This document shows, one piece after another, positions 43,609 to 52,395 of a stretch of DNA of 64,000 nucleotides. A model generated the notes under the pieces. That model saw only the letters and a program-made list of their open reading frames with translations. It ran no database searches and was not told the DNA's origin. The stretch lies in contig NZ_WJNH01000001.1 in the NCBI RefSeq assembly GCF_009649735.1, positions 186,001-250,000 on the forward strand. Direction: 5' to 3'. This stretch comes from Salinibacillus xinjiangensis (GTDB taxonomy: Bacteria; Bacillota; Bacilli; Bacillales; Alkalibacillaceae). Each line of letters opens with the position of its first letter. The stretch's first letter is position 1. The position numbers were made by a program, and so were the translations under genes.

Positions 43609-44181
43609 CTACTTTTCCCCCTCTATAAAACTGGAGAATTTATAAGCCAAAACGGCAGGATCGTCATTGATAAAAGTGGCCTTATGATTTTCTTGATTAA
43701 TTTTGGCATGAATGACAAATGGCCCCTCTGCCTCCAAGCCGGTTACAACTGCTTTTTCAAAGTCTTCGAGATTATCGACAGCAAGGGTTTCAAGCTGAAA
43801 GCCTCTTGCTACACCTGCAATATCGATTTTACTAGCAAAAGATGTCTGACCACCTGTAGAACCAAAGCATCCATTATCAAAAACAATCAAGAGCCATTTT
43901 TCCGGTTGTAAATAACTTGCAGAAGCTAGCGAGTTAGGATTCATAAGAACACCACCATCGCCTTCAATCCCTATACACTTCTTAAATCCCGAATCCTCTA
44001 TGGCTAAACTGACACCTATGGCAACAGAGGGGGTTAACCCCATCGTATCTACCATATACAAATGATTATCTCGTCTTCCAAGACTGGCCCATTCACGCGA
44101 TGTATTACCGCAAGAAGAAATGACTGGTATATTTTCGGTATACGTATACAAAACCTTTAAAGCATCCATTCTTGACATCAT
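43609..44181 (-). CDS. TPP-dependent 2-oxoacid decarboxylase, beta (TPP-binding) subunit, ComE/phosphonopyruvate decarboxylase-like
   Basis: 190 residues containing the PP domain. The TPP/Mg motif begins GDGGVLMNPNSLASA and closes about 27 residues later at FDNGCFGSTGGQ. RMDALKVLYTY and NTSREWASLG are features of sulfopyruvate/phosphonopyruvate decarboxylase beta subunits. ATGA overlap with the alpha subunit (44178-44181) ensures stoichiometric translation. The two subunits together would decarboxylate a 2-oxo acid to an aldehyde. Sulfopyruvate is one candidate substrate, but the fold serves several small 2-oxo acids. Confidence 0.9.
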   Translation of the reverse strand: MMSRMDALKVLYTYTENIPVISSCGNTSREWASLGRRDNHLYMVDTMGLTPSVAIGVSLAIEDSGFKKCIGIEGDGGVLMNPNSLASASYLQPEKWLLIVFDNGCFGSTGGQTSFASKIDIAGVARGFQLETLAVDNLEDFEKAVVTGLEAEGPFVIHAKINQENHKATFINDDPAVLAYKFSSFIEGEK

Positions 44182-44702
44182 TGTTCAGCACCACCCTTAA
44201 TATTAAACATGACAATAATTGGCCGGTGGGTATCCTGTGCATACTTGGCTGCCTGACTGATGGCAACGTTCCATTCCTTAAGGGGTACTTTATAATCTAG
44301 CTTAAACGTTTTAACTGCCGCATCATCTAAAATTCGTGGTAAAGGCTCTGAAAATAGATTCACAGCAGAGTTGATTTCTCCAAATCCTCCTCGTCGTGTA
44401 ACTAAAATCAGCATGGGAACATGATAGGCTTGCGCAAAGGTAGTAATCGCTAAAATAGAATTACCAATCCCCGTATCCTGTATCAGCATTACAGGTAATT
44501 TTCCGCCTAAACTAATGCCAGCTGCAATGCCCACTCCATCCTCTTCTCTACTGACAGGAAAGGATTTTATTTCGTTGTGTTCTTCGAAATGTTTAATCAC
44601 CGGTCCAACCGTACTACAGGGAATCGATAGAAAATAATCAGGATGAATATCCTCAATCCCTTTTATGATTTCTTTACAGGCTACTTCCTGAAATTTGGCC
44701 AT
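44178..44702 (-). CDS. TPP-dependent 2-oxoacid decarboxylase, alpha (PYR) subunit, ComD-like
   Basis: 174 residues containing the PYR domain. YFLSIPCSTVGPVIKHFE is followed by the catalytic Glu in VSREEDGVGIAAG, then MLIQDTGIGNSI and the LVTRRGGFGE loop. The size and motif order match sulfopyruvate decarboxylase alpha subunit and its relatives. AAGGAGGT ribosome binding site. The RraA-like aldolase gene lies 14 bases upstream. Together they look like a lyase-decarboxylase pair on small keto acids. Confidence 0.9.
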   Translation of the reverse strand: MAKFQEVACKEIIKGIEDIHPDYFLSIPCSTVGPVIKHFEEHNEIKSFPVSREEDGVGIAAGISLGGKLPVMLIQDTGIGNSILAITTFAQAYHVPMLILVTRRGGFGEINSAVNLFSEPLPRILDDAAVKTFKLDYKVPLKEWNVAISQAAKYAQDTHRPIIVMFNIKGGAEQ

Positions 44703-44715
44703 GAACGGTACCTCC

Positions 44716-45486
44716 TTACCATTTACTAGGCGGTAATATTTTACTTATTTCCTCAATTGATGCCCCACTTTCAAATAACTTAAGCACCTCATCTTCCTTT
44801 TTGACCGCTTCCTTTGTTTTCTCTAAAACAACCTCAATTTTTTCAAAAGGTACAACAACTACACCACTATCATCGGCAATGATTAGATCCCCCGGATTCA
44901 CTCGGACATCTGCAATCGTAATTGGGCCATTGATTTCCATTGCCTCTACCCTATACTTTCCTGTTATCGGTGTTTGGCCTGTACTCCAGACTGGATAATC
45001 TAGTTTATATATCGTATCAATGTCTCGAACACCACCATCCACGATATTTCCTGCCATTCCCCATTTTTGAGCTACAAGAGTGGACATTCCGCCTTGAACA
45101 GACACATCTCCAAGGCTTTTAGCATCAAATACAGGTACATCTCCCTCCTCCCCTAACGCATACACATCTCGGTCGGCAAGCTTAGCACGTTCCTTTTGTA
45201 AGTATCCGTAATCAGGTGTAATGCTTTCGGGAATATAACGAATGGTTATTGCCGGTCCTACAATCTTTTTCCCCTTTACAACTGGCTTAAGACGACTTGC
45301 GGAAATCGCTCCTTTGATTCCAAGCGAATCCAATACATCTGAAACTGTAGGTGTTAGCCCTTCAAACTCCTTAAAAGCCTCGACAAGCTCCTTTGGGGGT
45401 CTCGGAAAATCTACCTTTTGAATTCTCTCAGGGGGAATCAATCCCATTAATTTCTTTTCATATTTATTTAATTCGTCTACCTTCAT
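44716..45486 (-). CDS. RraA-family protein (class II HMG/CHA-type pyruvate aldolase-like)
   Basis: About 256 residues, starting at the ATG of 45484-45486 behind GAGGTG; the longer frame to 45537 runs into the upstream gene. The core motif DGGVRDIDTIYKLDYPVW includes the Arg-Asp pair that binds substrate and metal in HMG aldolase, and VNPGDLIIADDSGVVVVP follows. The family includes aldolases releasing pyruvate, oxaloacetate decarboxylases and the RNase-E regulator RraA; catabolic members of this length usually are aldolases. Next to TPP decarboxylase genes an aldolase role fits best. Confidence 0.88.
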   Translation of the reverse strand: MKVDELNKYEKKLMGLIPPERIQKVDFPRPPKELVEAFKEFEGLTPTVSDVLDSLGIKGAISASRLKPVVKGKKIVGPAITIRYIPESITPDYGYLQKERAKLADRDVYALGEEGDVPVFDAKSLGDVSVQGGMSTLVAQKWGMAGNIVDGGVRDIDTIYKLDYPVWSTGQTPITGKYRVEAMEINGPITIADVRVNPGDLIIADDSGVVVVPFEKIEVVLEKTKEAVKKEDEVLKLFESGASIEEISKILPPSKW

Positions 45487-45520
45487 TAACATCACCTCGC
45501 AAAATATTTTCAAAATACAA

Positions 45521-46915
45521 TTAAATTGGAATTTCATTCATAATCGAAATCGTGATGGAAGCTATGACTATAAGTATTAGGACATATTTTATATTCCAAA
45601 TTCCTATTTCAAATGCTTTAGTGTGAAAGAGATTACCCGTTATTAGGTTTGCGCCAGAAACTGGGGATAGTAACGGAATAATTCCCCAACTTAAAACAAG
45701 CGTTAACACTAGCAATTCTGGCTTTAAGCCAATAACTTCAGGTGATAATGTCGTAGCAAAAATCGATACGGGAAGTATTTGATGGATAAAGAATGCGATG
45801 ATTACAGAACTTACTAGAATAATAAGGACAGTAAAAATAACGGAATATTGACTTATGCTAAGGAAAAACTGAGATAAATAGTGTGGCAAACTCGTAAGCT
45901 GGATCATTTGTGAAAAAAAAGTAGCGGAAATAATCATGATGGATTCGTTATGGACATTAGGAACAACTTGAACAACATAATCTTTCATAGAAAAGAATAA
46001 CTTTTTTATCTTCCCGATTAAGAGTGACCAGATTAAAGGGTATGTAAAGGCAACCATTGTAATTAATAGTAGGACATTGTACGGTAACCATCTTTCCAAA
46101 AAGAATAAAGCTAGGAATAATCCAACAAATACTACAATTAGTTCTACCCCTTTTTTATGCTTGATTTTGGGTATTACTTCTGTCTTTTCCTCATAAGTAG
46201 CTGCCATGAACTGGTAGGAACCATTCTTTTTTTCATAATTAATATAGAGAAAGTTTAAGAAAAATGATGTGACATAACTAATCACAACCATACTCAAACC
46301 ATACCCCATAAATGAAACAAAGCTAACCCCGACTAAATGTAGCGTAATGGCAACTCCCGCAAAATAAGGGGACCAAAAGGCCGCTAGCGAAAAACCCTGT
46401 ATGAGACTTTTGGCAAAAATTTTATGAGCATGTTCAAATCGGTTGGCAAACAGATCGTATGTAACCCTTAACGATCCCATATTTAAAAACGAACTGATAA
46501 TACAGGTAATAGCGGTAACAAACGCTACAATCTTAATATCTTTTTTTAAGTAATTTCGAATAAAATCATTCATGTATGCAATATAGCCGCCGTGGCGAAG
46601 CGGATAAGACAAAAGTGGTACAGAGATGAATAACGCCACTAAACCAACATTGCTAAGTATAGCCTCCTCCCAATACATGGTGCTTTCCCCATAGAAGTAG
46701 AAAAGAACATTTCCCAATATGACGAGGATACCGCTCATGACCTTTGGAAAAAGTGCCATACTTGGCCATGATATAAGGAAGGTCACGACAACCAAACCAA
46801 CGAGGATATGGGTTAGATCCATACTTGTTACCGAATACAGTATATAGACAAAAGCGACTAGCAGTAATAACAATCCCCGCAGAAGAGTAGTCGTTCCCTT
46901 TAAATGCTGCATCAT
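45521..46915 (-). CDS. Polytopic membrane transporter, possibly ion-transporter superfamily
   Basis: 464 residues, nearly all hydrophobic with about 11-12 predicted membrane segments. A repeated architecture of two halves is visible: IISSFLNMGSLRVTYDLFAN about 140-160 and, symmetrically, GIIPLLSPVSGANLITGNLF about 410-430. The Pro/Ser/Gly/Asn re-entrant style resembles SLC13/ArsB/DctM-type carboxylate transporters. I do not recognise the exact family. It is the second gene of the block C operon after the acyl-CoA dehydrogenase and is the most likely importer of its substrate, since block C has no TRAP or ABC system. Confidence 0.8.
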   Translation of the reverse strand: MMQHLKGTTTLLRGLLLLLVAFVYILYSVTSMDLTHILVGLVVVTFLISWPSMALFPKVMSGILVILGNVLFYFYGESTMYWEEAILSNVGLVALFISVPLLSYPLRHGGYIAYMNDFIRNYLKKDIKIVAFVTAITCIISSFLNMGSLRVTYDLFANRFEHAHKIFAKSLIQGFSLAAFWSPYFAGVAITLHLVGVSFVSFMGYGLSMVVISYVTSFFLNFLYINYEKKNGSYQFMAATYEEKTEVIPKIKHKKGVELIVVFVGLFLALFFLERWLPYNVLLLITMVAFTYPLIWSLLIGKIKKLFFSMKDYVVQVVPNVHNESIMIISATFFSQMIQLTSLPHYLSQFFLSISQYSVIFTVLIILVSSVIIAFFIHQILPVSIFATTLSPEVIGLKPELLVLTLVLSWGIIPLLSPVSGANLITGNLFHTKAFEIGIWNIKYVLILIVIASITISIMNEIPI

Positions 46916-46968
46916 ATTCTCACTGTCCTAACAATATGATTTTGTTCAAAACCGAACACTGAACTAAA

Positions 46969-48171
46969 TTATTGAATATCACTACTCAATGTAAATTTCC
47001 GTTTGATATGGTGTCGATTTGCATTTTTGTATCCTAACGCATCATCCGCAATTAATATGCGTTGGATATTAGCCGATCCTTCCCCAAAGTGGAGCATGTT
47101 TGCGTAATTGACATACTTCATAATCGGGTATTCATCTGTTATCCCTACTCCTCCAAATATTTCAAGAGCCATTCGTGTCGCCTTTGCCGCAACCTCAGAA
47201 GCAAAATACTTAGAGTAAGCGCTTTCCCTCGTGGCAGTCTCTCCTTTATCCTTTAAATAAGCACTTCTGTATGTTTGGAGTCTTGCCGCATCAGTTTCAA
47301 CGGTCATATCGGCAATAAGATGCTTAATCATTTGGTATTCACCAATCGGATTGCCACCGACCACTCGTTCATTGCAATACTGAATCGACTCTTCTAGACA
47401 GCCTTGGGCAATTCCTACGAGTCTCGCCGGTACCGTCAAACGACCGTAATCCAGTGCATTCATAGCAATCTTAAATCCTTCTTCTTCTTTCCCTAGCAAG
47501 TTCTTTTTTGGGATTCGATAATCCTCCAGGAAGACCTCACAGCTTCGCATCATATTCCCTAATGAAGTGATGGGAATCGGTTTCGCTTCAAATCCTGGGC
47601 GATCCGTTTCAATAATAAAAGCAGAAATTCCCTTATGTCCCGCATTCAAGTCCGTTTTAGCAAACAATACCCCTACATCTGCTTCATTTGCAAAGGTAAT
47701 AAATGTTTTGGAGCCATTTAACACATACTCGTCTCCCTCGAGTCTTGCTGTCGTTTTCATCGAGCCTGCTGCATCAGAGCCACCACCTGATTCCGTTAAT
47801 CCAAACATCCCAATAAAATCTGCTTGAATTAAACGTGGAACATATTTCTCAATTTGCTCTTCAGTCCCCCAATTCAAGATGGTAAACGGACAGGTCATAG
47901 CTTGCATATTAAAGGCATAACCAAATGCAGGATGGGCTTTTGAAATTTCCTCAGCTAATATAGCAAGATTCAAGAACCCTAGTTCAGACCCGCCGTACTG
48001 TTCGGGGAAACAAGCACCAAACATCCCTGTCTCACCCATTTTTCTTAAAATTTCTTTTGGGAATTTTCCAGCTTGTTCATATTCTTTTACATGTGGAAGA
48101 ATTTCTTTTTCGGCAAAGTTACGCGCCATTTCTTTTACTTGAAGGTTCTCATCACTTAGGTCAAAATTCAC
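46969..48171 (-). CDS. Acyl-CoA dehydrogenase-family protein lacking the usual catalytic Glu
   Basis: About 400 residues from the GTG at 48171, since TTG 48180 abuts its AGGAGA site. FGLTESGGGSDAAGSMKTTA binds FAD and substrate, and TFITFANEADVGVLFA and GVGITDEYPIMKYVNYANML follow the glutaryl-CoA/short-chain group. At the position of the catalytic base (GTsEI in relatives) the sequence is GEGSANIQR, with Asn in place of Glu, and no Glu replaces it in ALDYGRLTVPARLVG. The reaction may therefore be reductive or non-classical. First gene of the block C operon. Confidence 0.91.
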   Translation of the reverse strand: MNFDLSDENLQVKEMARNFAEKEILPHVKEYEQAGKFPKEILRKMGETGMFGACFPEQYGGSELGFLNLAILAEEISKAHPAFGYAFNMQAMTCPFTILNWGTEEQIEKYVPRLIQADFIGMFGLTESGGGSDAAGSMKTTARLEGDEYVLNGSKTFITFANEADVGVLFAKTDLNAGHKGISAFIIETDRPGFEAKPIPITSLGNMMRSCEVFLEDYRIPKKNLLGKEEEGFKIAMNALDYGRLTVPARLVGIAQGCLEESIQYCNERVVGGNPIGEYQMIKHLIADMTVETDAARLQTYRSAYLKDKGETATRESAYSKYFASEVAAKATRMALEIFGGVGITDEYPIMKYVNYANMLHFGEGSANIQRILIADDALGYKNANRHHIKRKFTLSSDIQ

Positions 48172-48357
48172 TTGAATCAATCTCCTATCCCTATGATTTT
48201 TGATAAGGAAATGTATTGTTCATGAATCTTGTATTATGTAGTAGAAGATTATAATGGGGAAAATAGATGTGTATTTATTATTATGAATTATTAGAATATT
48301 TATTAAATTAAATGTTATTATAAAACCTAATTTTTTTCAACTTTTTTATAGAAATTT

Positions 48358-49002
48358 TTAATTTTTATTGACTGGTTGTAAGTATCTGAGGCAGCGTTTA
48401 GCACTTTCTTTTGGTCCTGTAAGGATTGGGATTGAGCTCTCCACTTTTGTAGCCAGATGTGAAAGACTGTATTGAGACAGAACAATCGCATCGACCTCAG
48501 GTTCCAGCTGTTTCATCATGTCTAGGACTAGCTCATCATGATTGTCTTGATCTCCTCTGTTTAAAGCTTGTAGTCCCTCTGTATTCACCATCGTTTGTAT
48601 TTCTATGCTAGGTTTCCTTTGACGTAAGTAATGAATAAGAACAGGTGGTGTTTCCTCAACGGTTGAAATAAGGCCAATTCGCTCATATTGTAGGGCTACA
48701 TCTAACATGGCCTCATCGGAACGAAATAGTCTAACCTCCGACATTGGCTGAAAAATGGTTGTTAAATTATTAAAAGCAGAACATGTAAATTGTATACAAT
48801 CTACCTTAGATTCTGTTACCAAATGGATGAGTTTAGAAAAACGACGAATAATTTGTGGGCTTTGCGTTTGTTCTCGCTTGATCATGGATAATAATTCCGT
48901 ATCCATCACATGCACCAATTCCACTTCAGGCGCTATTTCATAAAATGCCTTTTCGATTGGGGGTACCGAAGAAGTTAAGGCATGGATTAGTCCAACCTTC
49001 AT
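48358..49002 (-). CDS. Asp/Glu racemase-superfamily protein with a single active-site Cys
   Basis: 214 residues. First half contains the active-site Cys in IQFTCSAFNNL (Cys74). In the second half, where racemases have another Cys (GCxxxxxL), the sequence is VLSQYSLSHL without Cys. Two-base racemisation is therefore unlikely; one-Cys members of the superfamily include arylmalonate decarboxylase-type enzymes, although those keep the other Cys. It follows the IlvD/Edd dehydratase gene, separated by a likely terminator, and uses a good GGAGGG site. Role in hydroxy-acid metabolism is inferred from context only. Confidence 0.82.
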   Translation of the reverse strand: MKVGLIHALTSSVPPIEKAFYEIAPEVELVHVMDTELLSMIKREQTQSPQIIRRFSKLIHLVTESKVDCIQFTCSAFNNLTTIFQPMSEVRLFRSDEAMLDVALQYERIGLISTVEETPPVLIHYLRQRKPSIEIQTMVNTEGLQALNRGDQDNHDELVLDMMKQLEPEVDAIVLSQYSLSHLATKVESSIPILTGPKESAKRCLRYLQPVNKN

Positions 49003-49025
49003 GAAAATCCCTCCAAATTTTTATT

Positions 49026-49054
49026 CAAAAAAAGAACCCCCAACCACAATGGGG
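49026..49054 (-). terminator. Probable intrinsic terminator after the IlvD/Edd gene
   Basis: On the minus strand CCCCA and TGGGG form a short stem (49038-49054) followed by GTTCTTTTTTT. It falls between the dehydratase stop codon and the racemase-like gene, so that last gene may be read only partly with the operon. The stem is only 5 bp, so it is moderately convincing. Confidence 0.5.
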
Positions 49055-49073
49055 AAAAAGAATCATAACTATT

Positions 49074-50771
49074 TTACTCGTTCTCTGCCTTCACCAAGAA
49101 ATCGAAATCACAGCCTTCATCAGCCTGTAACACATGCTGCTGATACAACCTAGTATAACCTCGTTCAGCTAAAGGTCTTACTGATTTTAAATTGGCTTTT
49201 CGTTGATTGAGTTCCGTATCCGAGATATCCAATGCTAGTTTTCGAGCTTCCACGTCCAGCTCAATCATATCCCCAGTTTCAACAAGGGCTAATGGACCTC
49301 CAACCGCAGCCTCAGGTGCCACATGTAAAACAACGGTTCCAAAAGCCGTACCGCTCATGCGACAATCAGAGATACGCACCATATCCCGTACCCCTTGTTT
49401 TAGCAGTTTTTCTGGGATTGGCAGCATCCCCGCCTCTGGCATTCCTGGTGCACCAACTGGACCTGCATTTTTCAACACTAAAATATCATCCTTGTTCACA
49501 TCCAAATCTGGGTCGTCGATTCTCTCCTCCATATCCTGAATAGAAAAAAATACAACCGCCCTACCTTTATGTTTCAATAAATCCTTAGATGCAGCCTTAG
49601 GCTTAATGAGGGCTCCATTCGGCGCTAAGTTTCCCTTTAATACAGCAATCCCTTCACCTTTATGTAAAGGCTGTTGAACAGGATAAATAATATCCCGATA
49701 CACATCAGAAACTGCTTTGACTCCCTGTAAATTTTCTCTGATGGTATTACCCGTAACCGTTAGTTCATCTAAATGAAGATAATCCTTTAATTCTTTCATA
49801 ACAGCCGGGGCTCCGCCAGCATAATAAAGTTCCTGCATCTGATATTTACCTGCTGGACGTAAATTTGCAATAAACGGCGTCTCTTTCCCGATTTGATCAA
49901 ATAAGTCCATTGGTAGTTTAATGCCTAGTCTACCCGCAATCGCTACTAAATGGATAACCGCATTCGTGGAACCCCCAATGGCCATAATCATTCGAATGGC
50001 GTTTTCAAAGGCTTCCCTTGTCATAATTTGAGACGGTGTGATGTCCTTAGATACAAGCTGCACAATCTGTTTTCCCGTTTCCTGAGCCGCTGCCAGTCGC
50101 TTATTTTCCGTAGCAGGTATCGCCGCTGCTCCTGGAAGCATCATCCCCAGTGCCTCAGATACAACAGCCATCGTACTTGCACTGCCCATCACCATACAGT
50201 GTCCTGCCGTTGGGGCTAGGGATTCATTGATTTCCTCCAGCTGTTCATCATTAATGGTCCCACTACGGTATTCCTGCCAAAAAAAGCGGCAATCTGAACA
50301 GGCACCTAACGTTTGTCCTTGGTATTCTCCATTTCCCATTGGTCCACCTGTAAACATAATGGCAGGGATGTCGGCACTCGCTGCTCCCATTAATTGAGCG
50401 GGGGTCATTTTGTCACAGCCACCAATTAAGACGACTCCATCTAACGGCTGGGCTCTCACCATTTCTTCTGTATCCATCGCGGCTAGATTACGAAATAGCA
50501 TGGTTGTAGGTGTCGTAAAGCTTTCCCCTAGAGAAATCGTTGGGAACTCAAGAGGGATTCCCCCTTCCATAAGCACTCCTCGTTTGATTGCCTCTACTAT
50601 TGGCCCAAAATGAGTATGACAGCGATTGACTTCACTTTCGGTATTACATATGCCAATGACAGGCTTTTTAAAATCCTCCGTACTATGGCCAAGATGACGT
50701 GCAAATGCCTTCCGTAAAAATTGACTAAAGCCCGCGTCCCCATATGATGCTACCTTTCTTCGCTCAGTCAT
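49074..50771 (-). CDS. IlvD/Edd-family dehydratase (sugar-acid or dihydroxy-acid dehydratase, Fe-S enzyme)
   Basis: 565 residues. The three cluster-ligand Cys lie in VNRCHTHFG (Cys51), IGGCDKMTP (Cys119) and AGHCMVMGS (Cys192). Their spacing of 68 and 73 residues equals that reported for L-arabinonate and D-xylonate dehydratases. The catalytic Ser is in RMSGTAFGTVVLH. So it should dehydrate a 2,3-dihydroxy acid to a 2-oxo-3-deoxy acid. Surroundings (hydroxyacid dehydrogenases, FAH-family, UxaA genes) favour sugar-acid catabolism over branched-chain amino acid synthesis. The gene begins 1 base after a MaoC stop. Confidence 0.93.
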   Translation of the reverse strand: MTERRKVASYGDAGFSQFLRKAFARHLGHSTEDFKKPVIGICNTESEVNRCHTHFGPIVEAIKRGVLMEGGIPLEFPTISLGESFTTPTTMLFRNLAAMDTEEMVRAQPLDGVVLIGGCDKMTPAQLMGAASADIPAIMFTGGPMGNGEYQGQTLGACSDCRFFWQEYRSGTINDEQLEEINESLAPTAGHCMVMGSASTMAVVSEALGMMLPGAAAIPATENKRLAAAQETGKQIVQLVSKDITPSQIMTREAFENAIRMIMAIGGSTNAVIHLVAIAGRLGIKLPMDLFDQIGKETPFIANLRPAGKYQMQELYYAGGAPAVMKELKDYLHLDELTVTGNTIRENLQGVKAVSDVYRDIIYPVQQPLHKGEGIAVLKGNLAPNGALIKPKAASKDLLKHKGRAVVFFSIQDMEERIDDPDLDVNKDDILVLKNAGPVGAPGMPEAGMLPIPEKLLKQGVRDMVRISDCRMSGTAFGTVVLHVAPEAAVGGPLALVETGDMIELDVEARKLALDISDTELNQRKANLKSVRPLAERGYTRLYQQHVLQADEGCDFDFLVKAENE

Positions 50772-51170
50772 CTAATCTCCCCCTTTAGATAAACATTTTA
50801 TGTTTGCATATCCAGTTGCAACTTCATCCTGATGCTGGTTAAAAACAGAAATTTGAACATCATCTGTTTCGGATGGCATGGCTTTTACGGTTAATGAATC
50901 TCCCTCAAACACTTTGGCTTTAAAACGGGCATGGAAGTCTTGAACCATGCCACCCCTTTCTAATACTGGGGTGAAGATTTTACTCATAAAAGCCATCGTG
51001 AGCATGCCATGAGCAATCACACCTAGTAGTCCAAATTCTCGAGCTTTTTGATCATCAATATGGATGGGGTTAAGGTCTGTAGAAGCTTCTGCATATTCGC
51101 TTAATTGTTCCTTTGTAATGGGTGGCAACTGGATTTCTTTTTGAAGTCCTTCAGGTAGATGGTTTTTCAT
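50772..51170 (-). CDS. MaoC-like hydratase (hot-dog fold), C-terminal type
   Basis: 132 residues. The hydratase-2 motif reads ASTDLNPIHIDDQKAREFG, with the catalytic Asp/His pair, followed by IAHGMLTMAFMSKIF. Its 20-base overlap with the upstream partner (51151-51170) implies coupled translation. The N-terminal partner has the complementary MaoC-like half, so both probably form a heterodimer like the split (R)-specific hydratases HtdX/HtdY. Adds or removes water on a CoA- or free-acid enoyl substrate. Confidence 0.88.
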   Translation of the reverse strand: MKNHLPEGLQKEIQLPPITKEQLSEYAEASTDLNPIHIDDQKAREFGLLGVIAHGMLTMAFMSKIFTPVLERGGMVQDFHARFKAKVFEGDSLTVKAMPSETDDVQISVFNQHQDEVATGYANIKCLSKGGD

Positions 51171-51630
51171 TAGCCTCCACCTCCTTAAGTACTTTCTCTG
51201 TGAAAATTAATGTTCGAATAGAGGTGAAGATTTGCTCTTCTAACTTTTGATCCTTACATCCATACTGCTTGACCTTCAATATCCCCAAAGCTCCCTTTTT
51301 ACCCTGCTTTCTATCAAATGAGTAAAGCTCATAACAACAATAAATCTCATCCCCAGCATACAAGGGGCGCTTATAATGAAAGGTTTGTTCCCCGTGAAGC
51401 ATTCCCTCTTTTGGAAACTCCACTCCTTCAATTTGCCCGTAATCCAATGTTCTTGGAAAGGTAGGTGGAGCTATAATTTGCCCATGTGGGGACGTTTTAG
51501 CATATTCTTCGTCCAAGTAAATGGGTGAATCATCCCCAATGGCTCTAGCAAATCGTTTAATAGATTTGGCTTCAATTACATTTTTAACAGGCTGGGAACG
51601 AATTCCGAAAAATGATTCCCACATCATCAT
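51151..51630 (-). CDS. MaoC-like hydratase (hot-dog fold), N-terminal (FAS1-DH-like) type
   Basis: 159 residues. FARAIGDDSPIYLDEEYAKT and GQIIAPPTFPRTLDYG are typical of the N-terminal MaoC/FAS1 dehydratase domain, which lacks the catalytic dyad and needs a partner. GEQTFHYKRPLYAGDEIYC follows. Three consecutive Met codons open the gene, overlapping the GntR stop codon; the third ATG (51624) has the best spacing from GAGGG. Pairs with the following small MaoC protein. Confidence 0.88.
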   Translation of the reverse strand: MMMWESFFGIRSQPVKNVIEAKSIKRFARAIGDDSPIYLDEEYAKTSPHGQIIAPPTFPRTLDYGQIEGVEFPKEGMLHGEQTFHYKRPLYAGDEIYCCYELYSFDRKQGKKGALGILKVKQYGCKDQKLEEQIFTSIRTLIFTEKVLKEVEANEKPST

Positions 51631-52301
51631 CCCTCTTTTCCATTCTTACTTTTATCCATCACAGACAACAAACTGCTTTTGTTACGTTGGATATGGTAGC
51701 GTAATGTTAGCTTTACCATCTCAGGCTCTCTTTTTTTCACAGCCTCAAAAATCATCCGGTGCTCATCTTTAGCCTGATCATAACAATGGGATAAAATATT
51801 TGGACTAGAAAATGGCAAAAAGCCTAGCCAGAGCATATCAATCTGTTGCTTTACTCTGACCCATGGACACCTCTCTCTGAGCAGTTTGTGAAAATCATTA
51901 TTTAATTGGATATAGTCCTTTACATTCTCATTAGTAATGGTTAAGCCTTCCATTTTTAATAATAGTTGCTCTAATTTCTGTTCATCCTGTTTCGTAATAT
52001 AAGGCAAAGCTTTTTCAACGGCTAATACTTCTAAAAAGGATCGGACTGTATAAATCTCCTGAATATCATGACTCGTAATAGGAGTCACAATGGCCCCTTT
52101 TCGAGGTTCAACCTTGACTAATCCTTCTAATTCAAGCTGTTTCAACGCTTCTCTAATCGGCATCCGGCTCACGCCTAGCCTTTCCGCCCACTCCTCTTGT
52201 ATTAGCCGCTCTCCCTCGGTAAAAATCCCTTGAAAAATTGCCCTTCGTAGCTCATTGGTTACACGCAACTGAATGGTTGATTTGTTTTCTTTTGTTGTCA
52301 A
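51627..52301 (-). CDS. GntR-family regulator with FCD domain
   Basis: 224 residues. N-terminal winged helix with GVSRMPIREALKQLELEGLV and the wing KVEPRKGAIV; C-terminal all-helical FCD effector domain, which binds carboxylates through metal-coordinated His/Asp. The gene opens with TTG at 52301 and is followed with overlap by the MaoC genes, so it is the first gene of this operon. It diverges from the 2-hydroxyacid dehydrogenase at 52.5 kb. Likely senses a hydroxy acid and controls its own operon and possibly the UxaA/GlcDF genes. Confidence 0.93.
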   Translation of the reverse strand: MTTKENKSTIQLRVTNELRRAIFQGIFTEGERLIQEEWAERLGVSRMPIREALKQLELEGLVKVEPRKGAIVTPITSHDIQEIYTVRSFLEVLAVEKALPYITKQDEQKLEQLLLKMEGLTITNENVKDYIQLNNDFHKLLRERCPWVRVKQQIDMLWLGFLPFSSPNILSHCYDQAKDEHRMIFEAVKKREPEMVKLTLRYHIQRNKSSLLSVMDKSKNGKEG

Positions 52302-52395
52302 TTACCCTTCACACTCCTTTCAGTTATGATGTAGCGTAATGTTTAGGACTCGCCTCCTTCTGAAATGCTCGATTATGTGTTTGAATTTTCACTAT

